A DNA stretch of 64,000 nt from Chungangia koreensis (GTDB lineage Bacteria > Bacillota > Bacilli > Bacillales_A > Planococcaceae). Below are positions 44,482 through 52,947 of this stretch, piece after piece. Every line of letters starts with the position of its first letter. Within the stretch, counting starts at the first letter, position 1. The DNA is taken from positions 1 to 64,000 of the forward strand of contig NZ_JBHSEC010000001.1 in the NCBI RefSeq assembly GCF_042651785.1, read 5' to 3'. Position numbers and translations under genes: made by a program. Under the pieces are notes generated by a model, which saw nothing but the letters and a program-made list of their open reading frames with translations, was not told where the DNA came from and did no database searches.

Positions 44482-44715
44482 ATGGATTGGATTGGCTGGG
44501 TATTTGGCTTCTACGGACTACAACTTATTGTGTTGATCGTTCTGATTATCGGTTCCTGGTACGTCTGGGATCGCCGGTTCAAAACGAAACATGGCAAGAG
44601 CGTTCCCGAAGGGTTTGAACGGACGAAGGAAGTATCCATCGACCCGACAACCGGTAAACGGCTTGTCGTCTATTTTAACCATGACACCGGGGAGCGGTTT
44701 TATAAGGAAGAGTAA
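44482..44715 (+). CDS. Small membrane-anchored protein
   Basis: 77 residues with one N-terminal transmembrane helix (about 4-28) and a basic cytosolic tail containing DPTTGKRLVVYFNHDTGERFY. AGGAAG upstream overlaps the YbjQ stop, so the two are cotranscribed and probably functionally linked. I do not recognise the family. Confidence 0.7.
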   Translation: MDWIGWVFGFYGLQLIVLIVLIIGSWYVWDRRFKTKHGKSVPEGFERTKEVSIDPTTGKRLVVYFNHDTGERFYKEE

Positions 44716-44757
44716 AAAAAGGTTCTCCTTTGGCGTTCAGATTTAATATAGTAGCTC

Positions 44758-44799
44758 AAATAGGTATCCGATTAAATCAAATTAATTGGATGCCTATTT
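44758..44799. terminator. Hairpin of the ATCCRAT family
   Basis: AAATAGGTATCCGATTAA (44758-44775) pairs along its whole 18-nt length with TTAATTGGATGCCTATTT (44782-44799), with two G-U pairs. It is followed by ACGTT, exactly as in the copy at 53353-53397. The T run is short, so it may act as a weak terminator or an RNA stabiliser. Confidence 0.7.
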
Positions 44800-44909
44800 A
44801 CGTTGCAAAAAAATACGCCAAACAAATAGTTCGGCGTAATGATAGTAAGGACGATCTTAGGGAAATATGATTCTGCTTACAATCCCCTTAATGGACTTCA
44901 CTTTTCCTA

Positions 44910-45812
44910 TTAATTATTTAGCAACTCATCAATAAAATGAAGAGGGACATATGTTTTTCCTGGCTCAAGTAGGGCTGGAGCTACTTCAAAAGAGCGAAGG
45001 GCCTTATTGTAGCCGTATAGCTTTTCACCACGTGTCATCGTATAGGATTGGGCTCCTTTTGTTAATAGGGCTCCATTGTTTATGGCAACCACCTTGTACC
45101 CCAGTTCTTCAGCAATAAGGCGTAGTGGTACCATTTTCGTTCCGTCTACTTCATAGAAATCCATTGCAATAATGTCTGTAACAACAGCGTTTGCTGCATG
45201 TTCTTGTTCGGATTCCTGCTGAGTCAATAACACTACTTTATGAGGTGATGTTTGGGCAGGAATGCTCTTTGTTGTGAACGTGTAAAATATTAATAAGTCC
45301 TTTCCTGCCAAATCAGAAGGAACTATCTCTTTGCCAGATGTGCTTGTTAGTTCTGTATCTTTACTTATATTTAGTTTTAACGAAAGATTTTCGTCTACTA
45401 AATTCTTGTCAAATGAACCCACTGCTGCTGTACCCAATGCCTCTGTTTCCACAATCACAACTTCCGGACTGTATTGAGGAGGATAAATTAAAATTGCCGG
45501 TTTGTTGGCGTACGTGTAGGCAACTACTTTGTCTCCTTTTTTTATCTCTACCTTTTTGCCGGTGTTATCAAATAAGAATGTATCTTCAGTAACTGCAAGT
45601 ACATTTATATTTTCTCCATCCTTTAAGGAATAATAGATTACATCCCCACGTTTTTCGATACTTTCTACAGTACCTGTCGTTTTAATAAAAACCGGTTGAA
45701 TCTCTTCCTGCTCAATTGGGACATCCGTTGCAGCAGAAGCTGTGCTTGCAACAACAGTGCTTCCTACTAGTAATGCTGTTATTGCGATCGGCGCGAATTT
45801 TACCATTTTCAT
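44910..45812 (-). CDS. Exported protein with copper amine oxidase-like stalk domain
   Basis: About 300 residues from the ATG at 45812, downstream of AAAGGAGAGG. A signal peptide of about 26 residues (ends ASTASA) is followed by a beta-rich region (about 30-200) and a C-terminal copper-amine-oxidase N-terminal-like domain: EVDGTKMVPLRLIAEELGYKV, then MTRGEKLYGYNKALRSF and GKTYVPLHFIDELL. Such stalk domains are cell-surface modules, not oxidases. It may interact with the cell wall. Confidence 0.8.
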   Translation of the reverse strand: MKMVKFAPIAITALLVGSTVVASTASAATDVPIEQEEIQPVFIKTTGTVESIEKRGDVIYYSLKDGENINVLAVTEDTFLFDNTGKKVEIKKGDKVVAYTYANKPAILIYPPQYSPEVVIVETEALGTAAVGSFDKNLVDENLSLKLNISKDTELTSTSGKEIVPSDLAGKDLLIFYTFTTKSIPAQTSPHKVVLLTQQESEQEHAANAVVTDIIAMDFYEVDGTKMVPLRLIAEELGYKVVAINNGALLTKGAQSYTMTRGEKLYGYNKALRSFEVAPALLEPGKTYVPLHFIDELLNN

Positions 45813-45913
45813 AGAACCCTCTCCTTTTCTAATTTCAGTGAATTGGACCACTATAGAATGAGAAAGGTTACAGATTGAAAAAAATATGGTCAGTTTATCA
45901 TTGCCTAAGTCTT

Positions 45914-46087
45914 CTACGGACCATTTGTATACTTATTATCACCCATCATGTAATTGTTGCTATCTCCGGGTTTTGCGTGAGCATCTGTCGATGGCAAAGA
46001 ATCATTTTTTAACTTTCGATTTCTACGGTCGACCACGAATGCAAAGGCCACTAATCCTACTATTACAACCCCCATGAACCAAAACAA
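45914..46087 (-). CDS. Small membrane protein (57 aa), TTG start
   Basis: A 57-codon gene. Initiation at TTG (46087) lies 8 nt after a perfect AAAGGAGG. The product begins FWFMGVVIVGLVAFAFVVDRR, one transmembrane helix, then a polar tail ending NNYMMGDNKYTNGP. It is downstream of the DUF2268 protease gene on the same strand, 30 nt after its stop. Strong site and sensible topology make it credible. Function unknown. Confidence 0.65.
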   Translation of the reverse strand: MFWFMGVVIVGLVAFAFVVDRRNRKLKNDSLPSTDAHAKPGDSNNYMMGDNKYTNGP

Positions 46088-46117
46088 TGCGTTTTCCTCC
46101 TTTCACAAAACGGGTTA

Positions 46118-46927
46118 TTAGTCATTCCAATAGTCATCCATCATTTCAGAGGCTTTTACTAAGAACAATTTATTAATATCTTCCAATTGATGCTTATTCG
46201 CATAGTGAGAAACAACTTTTAACGCGAAAGAATAACCGGCAAAGATGGGAATCCCTTTTTCGGAATTCCCGAAACATAAGTCGCTCTTAACATGATCATC
46301 AGTCGATTTTAAGTGTTCTTTTATTTTATTCCAGTAGGAGTTTTCCAAATTACCGGATAAATTGTCTTTCCACCATCTTTTATCGGGGAAAAGGGAAAGG
46401 CTGAAGAACTCGGCAGTGCCTTCCATCTTGAACCACTCTTCCAAAGTGAATGAATCTAAAGACAGATGGTAAATAGGATTACTGGGACATGCGTGATGTA
46501 GTTCGTGTGCCAATAAATACTGAAAGAAGTCATCATCCGGCTGTGGAGGAATCGCAATCACAATGTTACCAGGACCATTTGTAAAAGCATTAATCCATAA
46601 AGGTTTCGGTTGTTCTTTAAAGTATGAAAAGGGGAGCGAAGGGACAATAGTTATTCGTACAGAATCGAAATCTAAGTACTGGTTAACCCGTCGAAAAGTT
46701 TCTGTCGATAATTCTTTTACATGTTTTGTATCCCATTGAAAATTGGAAAATTCATCATAAGTGAACTTCTTGAATTTCTGTAACTGAAATCGTCTAATCA
46801 GGTGATCATAATTATTCATCCACGTTTTTTCATTTACCAACTGAGTGAATTCATTCTTTAAGTATTCATCCACGTTTTGCCGATTTTCCAATAGTTCCGC
46901 TGGTGTGATCTGCCTAATTTCTAACAC
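46118..46927 (-). CDS. DUF2268 putative Zn-dependent protease
   Basis: 269 residues with the DUF2268 layout. HELHH in LLAHELHHACPSNPIYHL (near residue 140) is the zinc motif, and MEGTAEFFSLSLF supplies the downstream Glu. The N-terminal part is helical. It is a probable cytosolic protease of unknown target, resembling in strategy the metalloprotease at 7115. It heads a run of minus-strand genes. Confidence 0.85.
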   Translation of the reverse strand: MLEIRQITPAELLENRQNVDEYLKNEFTQLVNEKTWMNNYDHLIRRFQLQKFKKFTYDEFSNFQWDTKHVKELSTETFRRVNQYLDFDSVRITIVPSLPFSYFKEQPKPLWINAFTNGPGNIVIAIPPQPDDDFFQYLLAHELHHACPSNPIYHLSLDSFTLEEWFKMEGTAEFFSLSLFPDKRWWKDNLSGNLENSYWNKIKEHLKSTDDHVKSDLCFGNSEKGIPIFAGYSFALKVVSHYANKHQLEDINKLFLVKASEMMDDYWND

Positions 46928-46951
46928 GACAAAACACCTCTCAATCTACAT

Positions 46952-47440
46952 TTAATTCTTTCCCATAATCACATATGGCTTATCAGGAACACCGGGATAA
47001 AACCGTTCCTTCACAATAACCCACCCCATTGATTCATAGAGGGAGCGGGCAGAATGGTTATCCGTTTGAGTCGTTAGAATGGCGGTTTTCCGTTCTACTT
47101 CATCGAGCAGTTCGGTCATCAGTGTTTTAGCGTGTCCTTGTCTTCTGAAATCGGGATCTACGGCAAGTTCCACCACTTCAAAGCAATCTGTTAACCAGTG
47201 TTCGTATTCATTCGGAGCCAGTTCTTTAGCAAGCAGTCCATGGTAATATTGCCCAGGTAATGACGTGTAGCCGTATGCAAAGCCTTTTAACCGATCAGTT
47301 TTGCTAAGAAGAGCTACCCCTCTGAATCCATCATATGTATAGTGTTTTCTAAGTCGTTCATCTATCGACTGATTCCATACTCTGTTATAAAGACTCTCAA
47401 TTTGATCGAATAATGCATCGTTAATTTTTAATAATTTCAT
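46952..47440 (-). CDS. GNAT N-acetyltransferase
   Basis: 162 residues. The acetyl-CoA loop RRQGHAKTLM follows VVELAVDPDF, and ILTTQTDNHSARSLYESMGWVIV is the C-terminal motif. It overlaps the P-loop kinase gene by 4 nt and shares an operon with that and the Nudix gene. The acceptor is unknown. Confidence 0.85.
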   Translation of the reverse strand: MKLLKINDALFDQIESLYNRVWNQSIDERLRKHYTYDGFRGVALLSKTDRLKGFAYGYTSLPGQYYHGLLAKELAPNEYEHWLTDCFEVVELAVDPDFRRQGHAKTLMTELLDEVERKTAILTTQTDNHSARSLYESMGWVIVKERFYPGVPDKPYVIMGKN

Positions 47441-48000
47441 TTATATTCACCTACGATTTTTAAAATTTCCCGTATAATTGTCTCCATCTCATCAACACTT
47501 TCGAGAGTGAAAACATAATCAGCTTCACTCTCATCAGGAGCGATGTTATGGCCATTTTCGGTTAATGACTCCTGCAGTTGAAGAACTTCCTCAAAACTCG
47601 TGACGGTCCGAATAATATCAGTCCTCCGTCCGCTGGTTGCAATCCTCTCAAGTAAGACCTCTTGAGGCATGTCAAAGTGAACTAACACACAGGTGAATCC
47701 CTTATCCCGGAACTCCTCCAAGAGCTTTAAGCGATTCACGCGGTTTTCATTGGAATTGCATAGGATTATATGTTGGTTCGTCTCACTTACCGCATAGTCC
47801 ACCACCGATCTCGTGATGGCGAATTTCAGGCGATGCGGTCCTCTTTTAGGAATCAAAGAAGGATAGTGGCTGAGAAGGAACTCTGCATGAACATCCTGAT
47901 CAATGACAACGGAATTCTGCAATTCTTTCTCCAATGATCTTGCAAATGTTGTCTTTCCGCTATGTGTTTTGCCGACAGTCGCTATTAACAATCGTTTCAT
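47437..48000 (-). CDS. P-loop nucleotide/small-molecule kinase
   Basis: 187 residues of the zeta-toxin/AAA-33 type: Walker A GKTHSGKTT (10-18), VVIDQDVHAEF, QHIILCNSNENRVNRLKLLEEFRDKG and a lid near SGRRTDIIRT. It probably phosphorylates a small molecule or nucleotide. It is linked with the downstream acetyltransferase and the upstream Nudix gene (gap 10 nt), a set of modifying enzymes that may act on the same compound. Confidence 0.8.
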   Translation of the reverse strand: MKRLLIATVGKTHSGKTTFARSLEKELQNSVVIDQDVHAEFLLSHYPSLIPKRGPHRLKFAITRSVVDYAVSETNQHIILCNSNENRVNRLKLLEEFRDKGFTCVLVHFDMPQEVLLERIATSGRRTDIIRTVTSFEEVLQLQESLTENGHNIAPDESEADYVFTLESVDEMETIIREILKIVGEYK

Positions 48001-48010
48001 CTTTTCTACC

Positions 48011-48475
48011 TCACCGAATTACAGGCGTCTTTCGCCCGTTTGCCCAGTCCATGATGAATGATTGTTGTCGTTGATTCAGATTTGCCGGTAATGCTTCTTT
48101 ATTGAAAAACCGGTGTTCCTTACTCTCAGAGCCTGCTTGAACCAATTCTCCTGTATATGAAGTGGCTTTGAAAATTATTTGAACACTATAAACACGATCC
48201 TTGTTGGAATACTCAGCAAAGCAATCTTCTCCGGAATAAAGACCGAATAACTCTAATTCCCCGACTGATAAGTTCGTTTCTTCGAGTGTCTCTCGTCTCG
48301 CTGCTTCCTCAAAAGTTTCACCAAGTTCCATCACACCGCCTGGAATACACCAACTATCCTCATCCGTCCGGTGCTGCAGAAGAATGCAGCCATCCTTTTC
48401 AATAATGACCCCGCAACCAACGGTAAATAGTGTCTCGTGGCCAATTAATTTACGCATGTCAGCAATGTAATTCAT
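48011..48475 (-). CDS. Nudix hydrolase
   Basis: 154 residues. The Nudix box GVMELGETFEEAARRETLEE is canonical, including the Glu and Arg missing from the YjhB-like protein. It starts VGCGVIIEKDGCILLQHR and ends with a short helix. It hydrolyses nucleoside diphosphate-linked compounds. First gene of the Nudix, kinase, acetyltransferase operon. Confidence 0.9.
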   Translation of the reverse strand: MNYIADMRKLIGHETLFTVGCGVIIEKDGCILLQHRTDEDSWCIPGGVMELGETFEEAARRETLEETNLSVGELELFGLYSGEDCFAEYSNKDRVYSVQIIFKATSYTGELVQAGSESKEHRFFNKEALPANLNQRQQSFIMDWANGRKTPVIR

Positions 48476-48554
48476 GAAGAAACGCTCCTATCTATGTAAT
48501 CATTTTTAATTAATTCGATAAAAAGGGCTGGTAATCCTCTTACAAGTTACGGGT

Positions 48555-48795
48555 GCGCAATGTGAAAGAGGAATTCTGCAATATAATCGACGTGCTGCGC
48601 AATACCAATAGGTCACAGGCGCAATATACTCCTTCTAATGCGCAATATGAAAGAAGAATTCTGCAATATAAAAAGGGAAGTCTGATGAGAAGTGCAAAAG
48701 AGCGATTCCCATCCGCAAAAGAAAGGTTTCAGCCTGCAAAAGATGTTCCTATACCGCAAAACAACCTGCTCAGCCTGCAAAACTTCACTGTAAAA
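48555..48795. repeat. 21-bp-phased GCAATA/GCAAAA array
   Basis: Eleven copies of (C/T)GCAA(T/A)A sit at 48557, 48578, 48599, 48621, 48642, 48663, then 48694, 48715, 48736, 48756 and 48777: steps of 20-22 bp except one of 31. The first six cores read GCAAT, the last five GCAAAA, so there are two blocks. Linkers of about 14 nt vary, except that units 1 and 5 are near duplicates. It occupies most of the 578-bp gap between a Nudix gene and a lipoprotein gene. Bases 48800-49053 show nothing further. Confidence 0.8.
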
Positions 48796-49053
48796 TAAAA
48801 GAATTAGAAAAACATTCCAAAAAAGTGAAACCATTTAGAAGTTGAAAGCGTATACAATTTTAAGGTGGAAGTTGTGTACGTAGAATTCTTCAATCGTTTG
48901 TATGATTGTTAAGTTAATAAAAGAAATAAAAAAAGTCGTTTTAAAATAACTGCTCAACTATTAGTTGGCGCATTTACCGTTTACACAGATCTCATGGCAA
49001 GCCTTGTATTTCGTCTGGAATTTCAGAGACTTTGAATTTAAGGAGGCCTCATT

Positions 49054-50058
49054 ATGTTCATAAAAAAGGCAGGGGGCGTGATTCTACTGTTGGCTTTACT
49101 CCTAACAGGCTGTACGGAGCAAGAAAAGGAAGTAAAAGCAGTGGAAGATCCAAATATCGAGACGATTAAGAAGTACTTGGAAGTTGAATATAACGGGCCG
49201 GACGAGGAATTCCTCCGTATTGAGGAAGAAATGTTCAAAGGTGTTGCCGACTCAGAACAATGGGAAGCAGAGGCAGAGGAACGAGTAAAAGAATACCATC
49301 AATATTTATCAGATACCTTCAGCCCTTATATGGAAGAGGAAGCAATACAAAAATATACAATGATTAGTCTCTTATTCTATTATCATCACAAAGCCCAAGA
49401 AAACGGCTATACATTCAAGACCGATAAAATTGACATCCAGCAACAAGAAAAAATTGAACGGAACTACGATTACACGGTAGTCGTTTCGTTTGAAAAAGAC
49501 GGCGAAGAGAAAACAGCTACTATGAAGGGCTTCATCACGATGTCGGAAAGTGGAAAAATCAGTGGAATCAGAGGCTTAAGTGATAGTGGTTTTTACCAAG
49601 AAATGATGGAAACTTCCAATGAAGGGCGCGACAGAGGATTTCTTGCAAGGGGAATTCTTCAAGAGCAATTTGGCAGGACAGATCATAAGCTGAACAAGTT
49701 GTGGGCTGGTTCTGAAAACCCATTAGAAGACCAGAAACTTGTAGAGTATTTGAATAAAAAATACATTTCCTATTTCTCTAATGAAGGATTAGAAGAATTT
49801 ATTGCCTCATTCGGATTTGTCTATCCTGCAATTGCTGCAGAGAATGGATATGAATTAAGTGTAGGGGAAATTGAAGTGGTACAGGATGAAAAAAATCCGA
49901 CAAGCTATAGCACCTCTGTCGTTGTTCATTATAAAAAAGAAGGCGGTGAGGGAAAGAGCACTACCGTTAAGGGAATTGTAACCATTAAAGATGGACCAGT
50001 AGAAAAACTTGAGATTGTAGATGACGGTGGCTTGAAGGAAGCACTGCAAGAGAGATAA
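49054..50058 (+). CDS. Lipoprotein with internally duplicated domain
   Basis: 334 residues. Lipobox LLTGC (C20). Two similar halves follow: each has a helical part ending in a Tyr/Phe-rich stretch and AENGY or QENGYTF, then a beta-rich part with YDYTVVVSFEKDGEEKTATMKGFI in the first and SYSTSVVVHYKKEGGEGKSTTVKGIV in the second. Surface-anchored, function unknown. AAGGAGG precedes the ATG. A second lipoprotein gene follows after 100 nt. Confidence 0.75.
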   Translation: MFIKKAGGVILLLALLLTGCTEQEKEVKAVEDPNIETIKKYLEVEYNGPDEEFLRIEEEMFKGVADSEQWEAEAEERVKEYHQYLSDTFSPYMEEEAIQKYTMISLLFYYHHKAQENGYTFKTDKIDIQQQEKIERNYDYTVVVSFEKDGEEKTATMKGFITMSESGKISGIRGLSDSGFYQEMMETSNEGRDRGFLARGILQEQFGRTDHKLNKLWAGSENPLEDQKLVEYLNKKYISYFSNEGLEEFIASFGFVYPAIAAENGYELSVGEIEVVQDEKNPTSYSTSVVVHYKKEGGEGKSTTVKGIVTIKDGPVEKLEIVDDGGLKEALQER

Positions 50059-50158
50059 AAGACGTCACTTTATCTTGGATAAATTAGAGGCGTTACTTCC
50101 GTTATTAATAGGTTTAACGTCCTTTCTGTTTAAGAAAACATTTTGGAGGTGAAAAGCC

Positions 50159-50557
50159 ATTAAGAGATTAATGTTGCTTTTTATATTCAGTTTAGTCATG
50201 TCTGCTTGTAGTGAACAAAGCCAGGTCAACCCCCACGTTGAAATAGACGGATACGAAGAATCGGAAATAAATGAAGACATTCCTGTGCCAGCCGATGCTG
50301 AAGTCAGTGAAGTGGAATTCTCCAATCCGAATATTAAAGAAGGGAAAAAATACACGTTAGAAAACATTGGAGGAGAACAGGGACTTTACCCGCCTCTAAA
50401 CTATTTTGATGAAATGAAGAATTGGGGATGGGAAGAGTTGAAGGACGAACGAAAGGGACACGTTCACTTCTTTAGGAAGGAAGATCAAATCATCTCAATT
50501 GAAATAAGTGAGGACTATGTTAATTTGTATGAGATGGAGGAGGGTTTCGAATTTTAA
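50159..50557 (+). CDS. Lipoprotein, probable ATT start codon
   Basis: 132 residues if initiated at ATT (50159), which is 7 nt after GGAGGTG and gives a proper lipoprotein signal, Met-KRLMLLFIFSLVMSAC (C17). The in-frame ATG at 50171 has no ribosome-binding site and would leave a signal peptide without its basic N-terminus. The mature part is acidic with an E-rich first third. Unknown function; probably cotranscribed with the lipoprotein gene before it. Confidence 0.65.
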   Translation: MKRLMLLFIFSLVMSACSEQSQVNPHVEIDGYEESEINEDIPVPADAEVSEVEFSNPNIKEGKKYTLENIGGEQGLYPPLNYFDEMKNWGWEELKDERKGHVHFFRKEDQIISIEISEDYVNLYEMEEGFEF

Positions 50558-50629
50558 CGATTCGGGGGGCAAGGATATTCAAAGAAGTCTATTTGAAGAA
50601 CGTGAATGATTTTATCGGATACTGACATT

Positions 50630-50664
50630 AAGGACGCTGAAAAATATTCTTCAGCGTCCTTTTC
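50630..50664. terminator. Bidirectional terminator
   Basis: AAGGACGCTGAA (50630-50641) pairs with TTCAGCGTCCTT (50650-50661), flanked by T on the right and A-rich sequence on the left, between convergent genes. Confidence 0.88.
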
Positions 50665-50666
50665 CA

Positions 50667-52055
50667 TTAAAAGTTTACCTTTGATAATACGTTCCACCGA
50701 TTGACCATGGCTAATTCAACAAACTCAGAGTGTCTCGCATATTCCCGGATGACATCTTTGATTTCTTCCGGACGATAGACAACATTTCGGTTGTTCGCAA
50801 GGGAAGGATAGCCGGATCCGCGCTGTAAGTAATCGGAACTTGCGACTGAGTACCAGTTCTCATCATCCAACGGTTGCCCTGCCACTAAGATTTCCCGAAC
50901 AGTTTTCCCATCATGGATCACCTTAGCGCCAGAGACGTGAAGTCTTCCAGTGAACCTGCCTCTGAATCCCGGTCCTCGACCTTCCGCCAAGCAGACTTGA
51001 ACATCCAATGATTGTTCCAATGCTTCACGTAAGTCTGAGCCTTTCACTTCAAAAGAGGTTGGATTCAATGGCGATGGGCAAATTTCAATCAGTTTTTTAT
51101 TGGAAATGAAATCGAACGCACCGGCATTCACAATCCCGCTATTCATCAACCCGATATCGCAGCCCAGCATATCACGAAGTCCATCCACAATAAGATTGGT
51201 AATCGGATTTTCCTCGATGACATCATGCCAAAGCGGGGCGGACAACTGGTACAACGGCTGTCTCAACACTTCGATGGCTTTTACTTTATTCTCTTTCAAG
51301 ATCTGTAAGACGCCTTCATCCACCGCAACATCCTTTGTGGCAATGGTTTCTGAATGAATTAATTCCACTCCACGTTCCGAAATCTCAAGTTCAACGATAC
51401 CAACATGTTCTGCATAGTTTCCGGCACTATTCATGATGGTTCCATCCACAATTTTCGCTTCTGGATAAAGCTTGTGATCATGAGCTGAGATGATGACATC
51501 GATTTCCGGGATTTCCGAAGCGAGCGGAACATCCTCAAATGTCCCGATATGGCTTAGAAGAATACATAGATCATATCGTCCTTCATTGCGCTTGATTTCC
51601 TGTTTGATCGATTCTTTAAATGGAAGCATATGAACGCCTAACCCATCGTTAAATACATCTAAATTCGGAGACGATCCTGTAATCAGGATGCGTAAGCCGT
51701 TCTTCTCGAGGATAGCACTCTTCACTACACCCGCCAATTCCGTTCGATCCTTTTTCAATAAGTTATTGCTGATGAACGGTAACGGGCTATTCGAAGCCAT
51801 GAACTGGAGAGTATCCACTCCGTTGAACATTTCATTGTTGCCGATGGTCAGCGCGTCATAGCCGACGTAGTCGAGCAGTTCCAGCGCGGCCATTCCTTTA
51901 GTCCCTTGAAGTTCGATGCTCTTGAAATCGGCAAAGTCCCCGCCATCTAACACGATGGAATCCGCATCTTTCTGTTGTTTAATCACTGTTGCAGCTCTTG
52001 CAAACTGTTCAAAATTACTATGTACATCGTTTGTATGAATAATTTTAAGTCTCAT
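50667..52055 (-). CDS. yunD: Metallophosphatase/5'-nucleotidase, YunD-like
   Basis: 462 residues, the same length as Bacillus YunD. The N-terminal metallophosphatase domain has HTNDVHS, LDGGDFAD, GNNEM and SAHDHKLYPEA; the C-terminal 5'-nucleotidase substrate domain has MNSGIVNAGAF and YSVASSDYLQRGSGY. No signal peptide, so cytosolic, unlike secreted UshA. It hydrolyses nucleoside phosphates or nucleotide sugars. Single gene. Confidence 0.9.
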   Translation of the reverse strand: MRLKIIHTNDVHSNFEQFARAATVIKQQKDADSIVLDGGDFADFKSIELQGTKGMAALELLDYVGYDALTIGNNEMFNGVDTLQFMASNSPLPFISNNLLKKDRTELAGVVKSAILEKNGLRILITGSSPNLDVFNDGLGVHMLPFKESIKQEIKRNEGRYDLCILLSHIGTFEDVPLASEIPEIDVIISAHDHKLYPEAKIVDGTIMNSAGNYAEHVGIVELEISERGVELIHSETIATKDVAVDEGVLQILKENKVKAIEVLRQPLYQLSAPLWHDVIEENPITNLIVDGLRDMLGCDIGLMNSGIVNAGAFDFISNKKLIEICPSPLNPTSFEVKGSDLREALEQSLDVQVCLAEGRGPGFRGRFTGRLHVSGAKVIHDGKTVREILVAGQPLDDENWYSVASSDYLQRGSGYPSLANNRNVVYRPEEIKDVIREYARHSEFVELAMVNRWNVLSKVNF

Positions 52056-52214
52056 CCATTTCCCCTCCGTCTTTCCATTTTCCTATACTTTTCTGAATAT
52101 GACGATAAAAACTTTTTAGGGTTCATTTAAACGTTTTACACTGAATATGGATAATGGTGGTAAACTATTCAGTAACTAAGTACGGGAATTTTTATTAAGA
52201 AAGGGGGAGGTAGA

Positions 52215-52403
52215 ATGCATGAGGATAAAAAGCCATTCAATGACGCAATAGATCATATGGAAAAGATAGAAGGAAATAGTTCAAATCTGGCTGATGCCGA
52301 TTTCAATAAGATGCCAAAACCTATAAAATTTGTTGGCTACTTCATGATTGGTTTCTTTTCGCTTTCTCTGTTAATGGGAATCATCCTTAGTTTTATTAAA
52401 TAG
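52215..52403 (+). CDS. Small membrane protein (62 aa)
   Basis: 62 residues: a polar, acidic N-terminal half (about 1-38) and one C-terminal transmembrane helix (about 39-60), i.e. tail-anchored. GGGGGAGG lies 7 nt before the ATG. It is followed 13 nt later by a lipoprotein gene and is probably in the same operon. No family recognised. Confidence 0.65.
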   Translation: MHEDKKPFNDAIDHMEKIEGNSSNLADADFNKMPKPIKFVGYFMIGFFSLSLLMGIILSFIK

Positions 52404-52416
52404 GGGGATAGGAAGA

Positions 52417-52899
52417 ATGATGCGTAGAATCGTGATTAGTATATTAGTTTTAGGACTGTTCGTAACTGGTTGTTCAAATGAAGAAGCTGTTATGGAAGTA
52501 GAAGTTTATACTGCAGAAGATATCCCTTTTGAAGATGGGACAGGTCGAGTGACAATTGCAGTTGAGGACATCAATGATGACGGTTCAAGTGTGGATGGAA
52601 TCATAGATATTATCGTCTTAGCAAAAGGGTTAAAACCAACAGGAAATTATAAAATATCATTTGGAGAAAGCTCGCAACAAGGAATTGTATTTGGACCCGA
52701 AGAAAATGTTGTGATTAGATTCGGCACCATGGATGGGAAAACATCATTTCAACCTAATGAGCAAGGAGAACTATACGTTTCGATGAAAAACCCATTAAGA
52801 GTGATCCACGGAAAAGAAGTACGAGTGTTTGTTTTGGAAAATGGAAAAGAAGTTTTAAGGTCTGAACCTTTCAGAGTATCTAATGAGATTCCGGACTAA
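52417..52899 (+). CDS. Lipoprotein, unknown function
   Basis: 160 residues. Lipobox FVTGC (C19), then an all-beta acidic domain with no recognisable family. The mature domain includes NYKISFGESSQQGIVFGPEENVV and EQGELYVSMKN. Operon with the tail-anchored protein before it and possibly the lipoprotein after it (48 nt). Confidence 0.65.
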   Translation: MMRRIVISILVLGLFVTGCSNEEAVMEVEVYTAEDIPFEDGTGRVTIAVEDINDDGSSVDGIIDIIVLAKGLKPTGNYKISFGESSQQGIVFGPEENVVIRFGTMDGKTSFQPNEQGELYVSMKNPLRVIHGKEVRVFVLENGKEVLRSEPFRVSNEIPD

Positions 52900-52947
52900 A
52901 GATTAAAATGGATTAAAGCTAAATAAGGAAGGACGTTAAAAAGAACT

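Noticed and set aside
46118..48475. Toxin-antitoxin or defence island (protease, acetyltransferase, kinase, Nudix)
   Set aside because: Each gene is an ordinary housekeeping or resistance-type enzyme; no toxin-antitoxin pairing or defence signature domain is visible.
48555..48795. CRISPR array
   Set aside because: Conserved part is only ~7 nt and the step is 21 bp; repeats of 24-40 nt with 30-40-nt spacers and cas genes are absent.
48553..48834. Heptad-repeat proteins encoded in the 21-bp array on either strand
   Set aside because: 21 bp equals seven codons, so any open frame shows heptads. No ribosome-binding site or conserved frame; the plus frame in register with the core is interrupted by stops. 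Treated as DNA-level periodicity.
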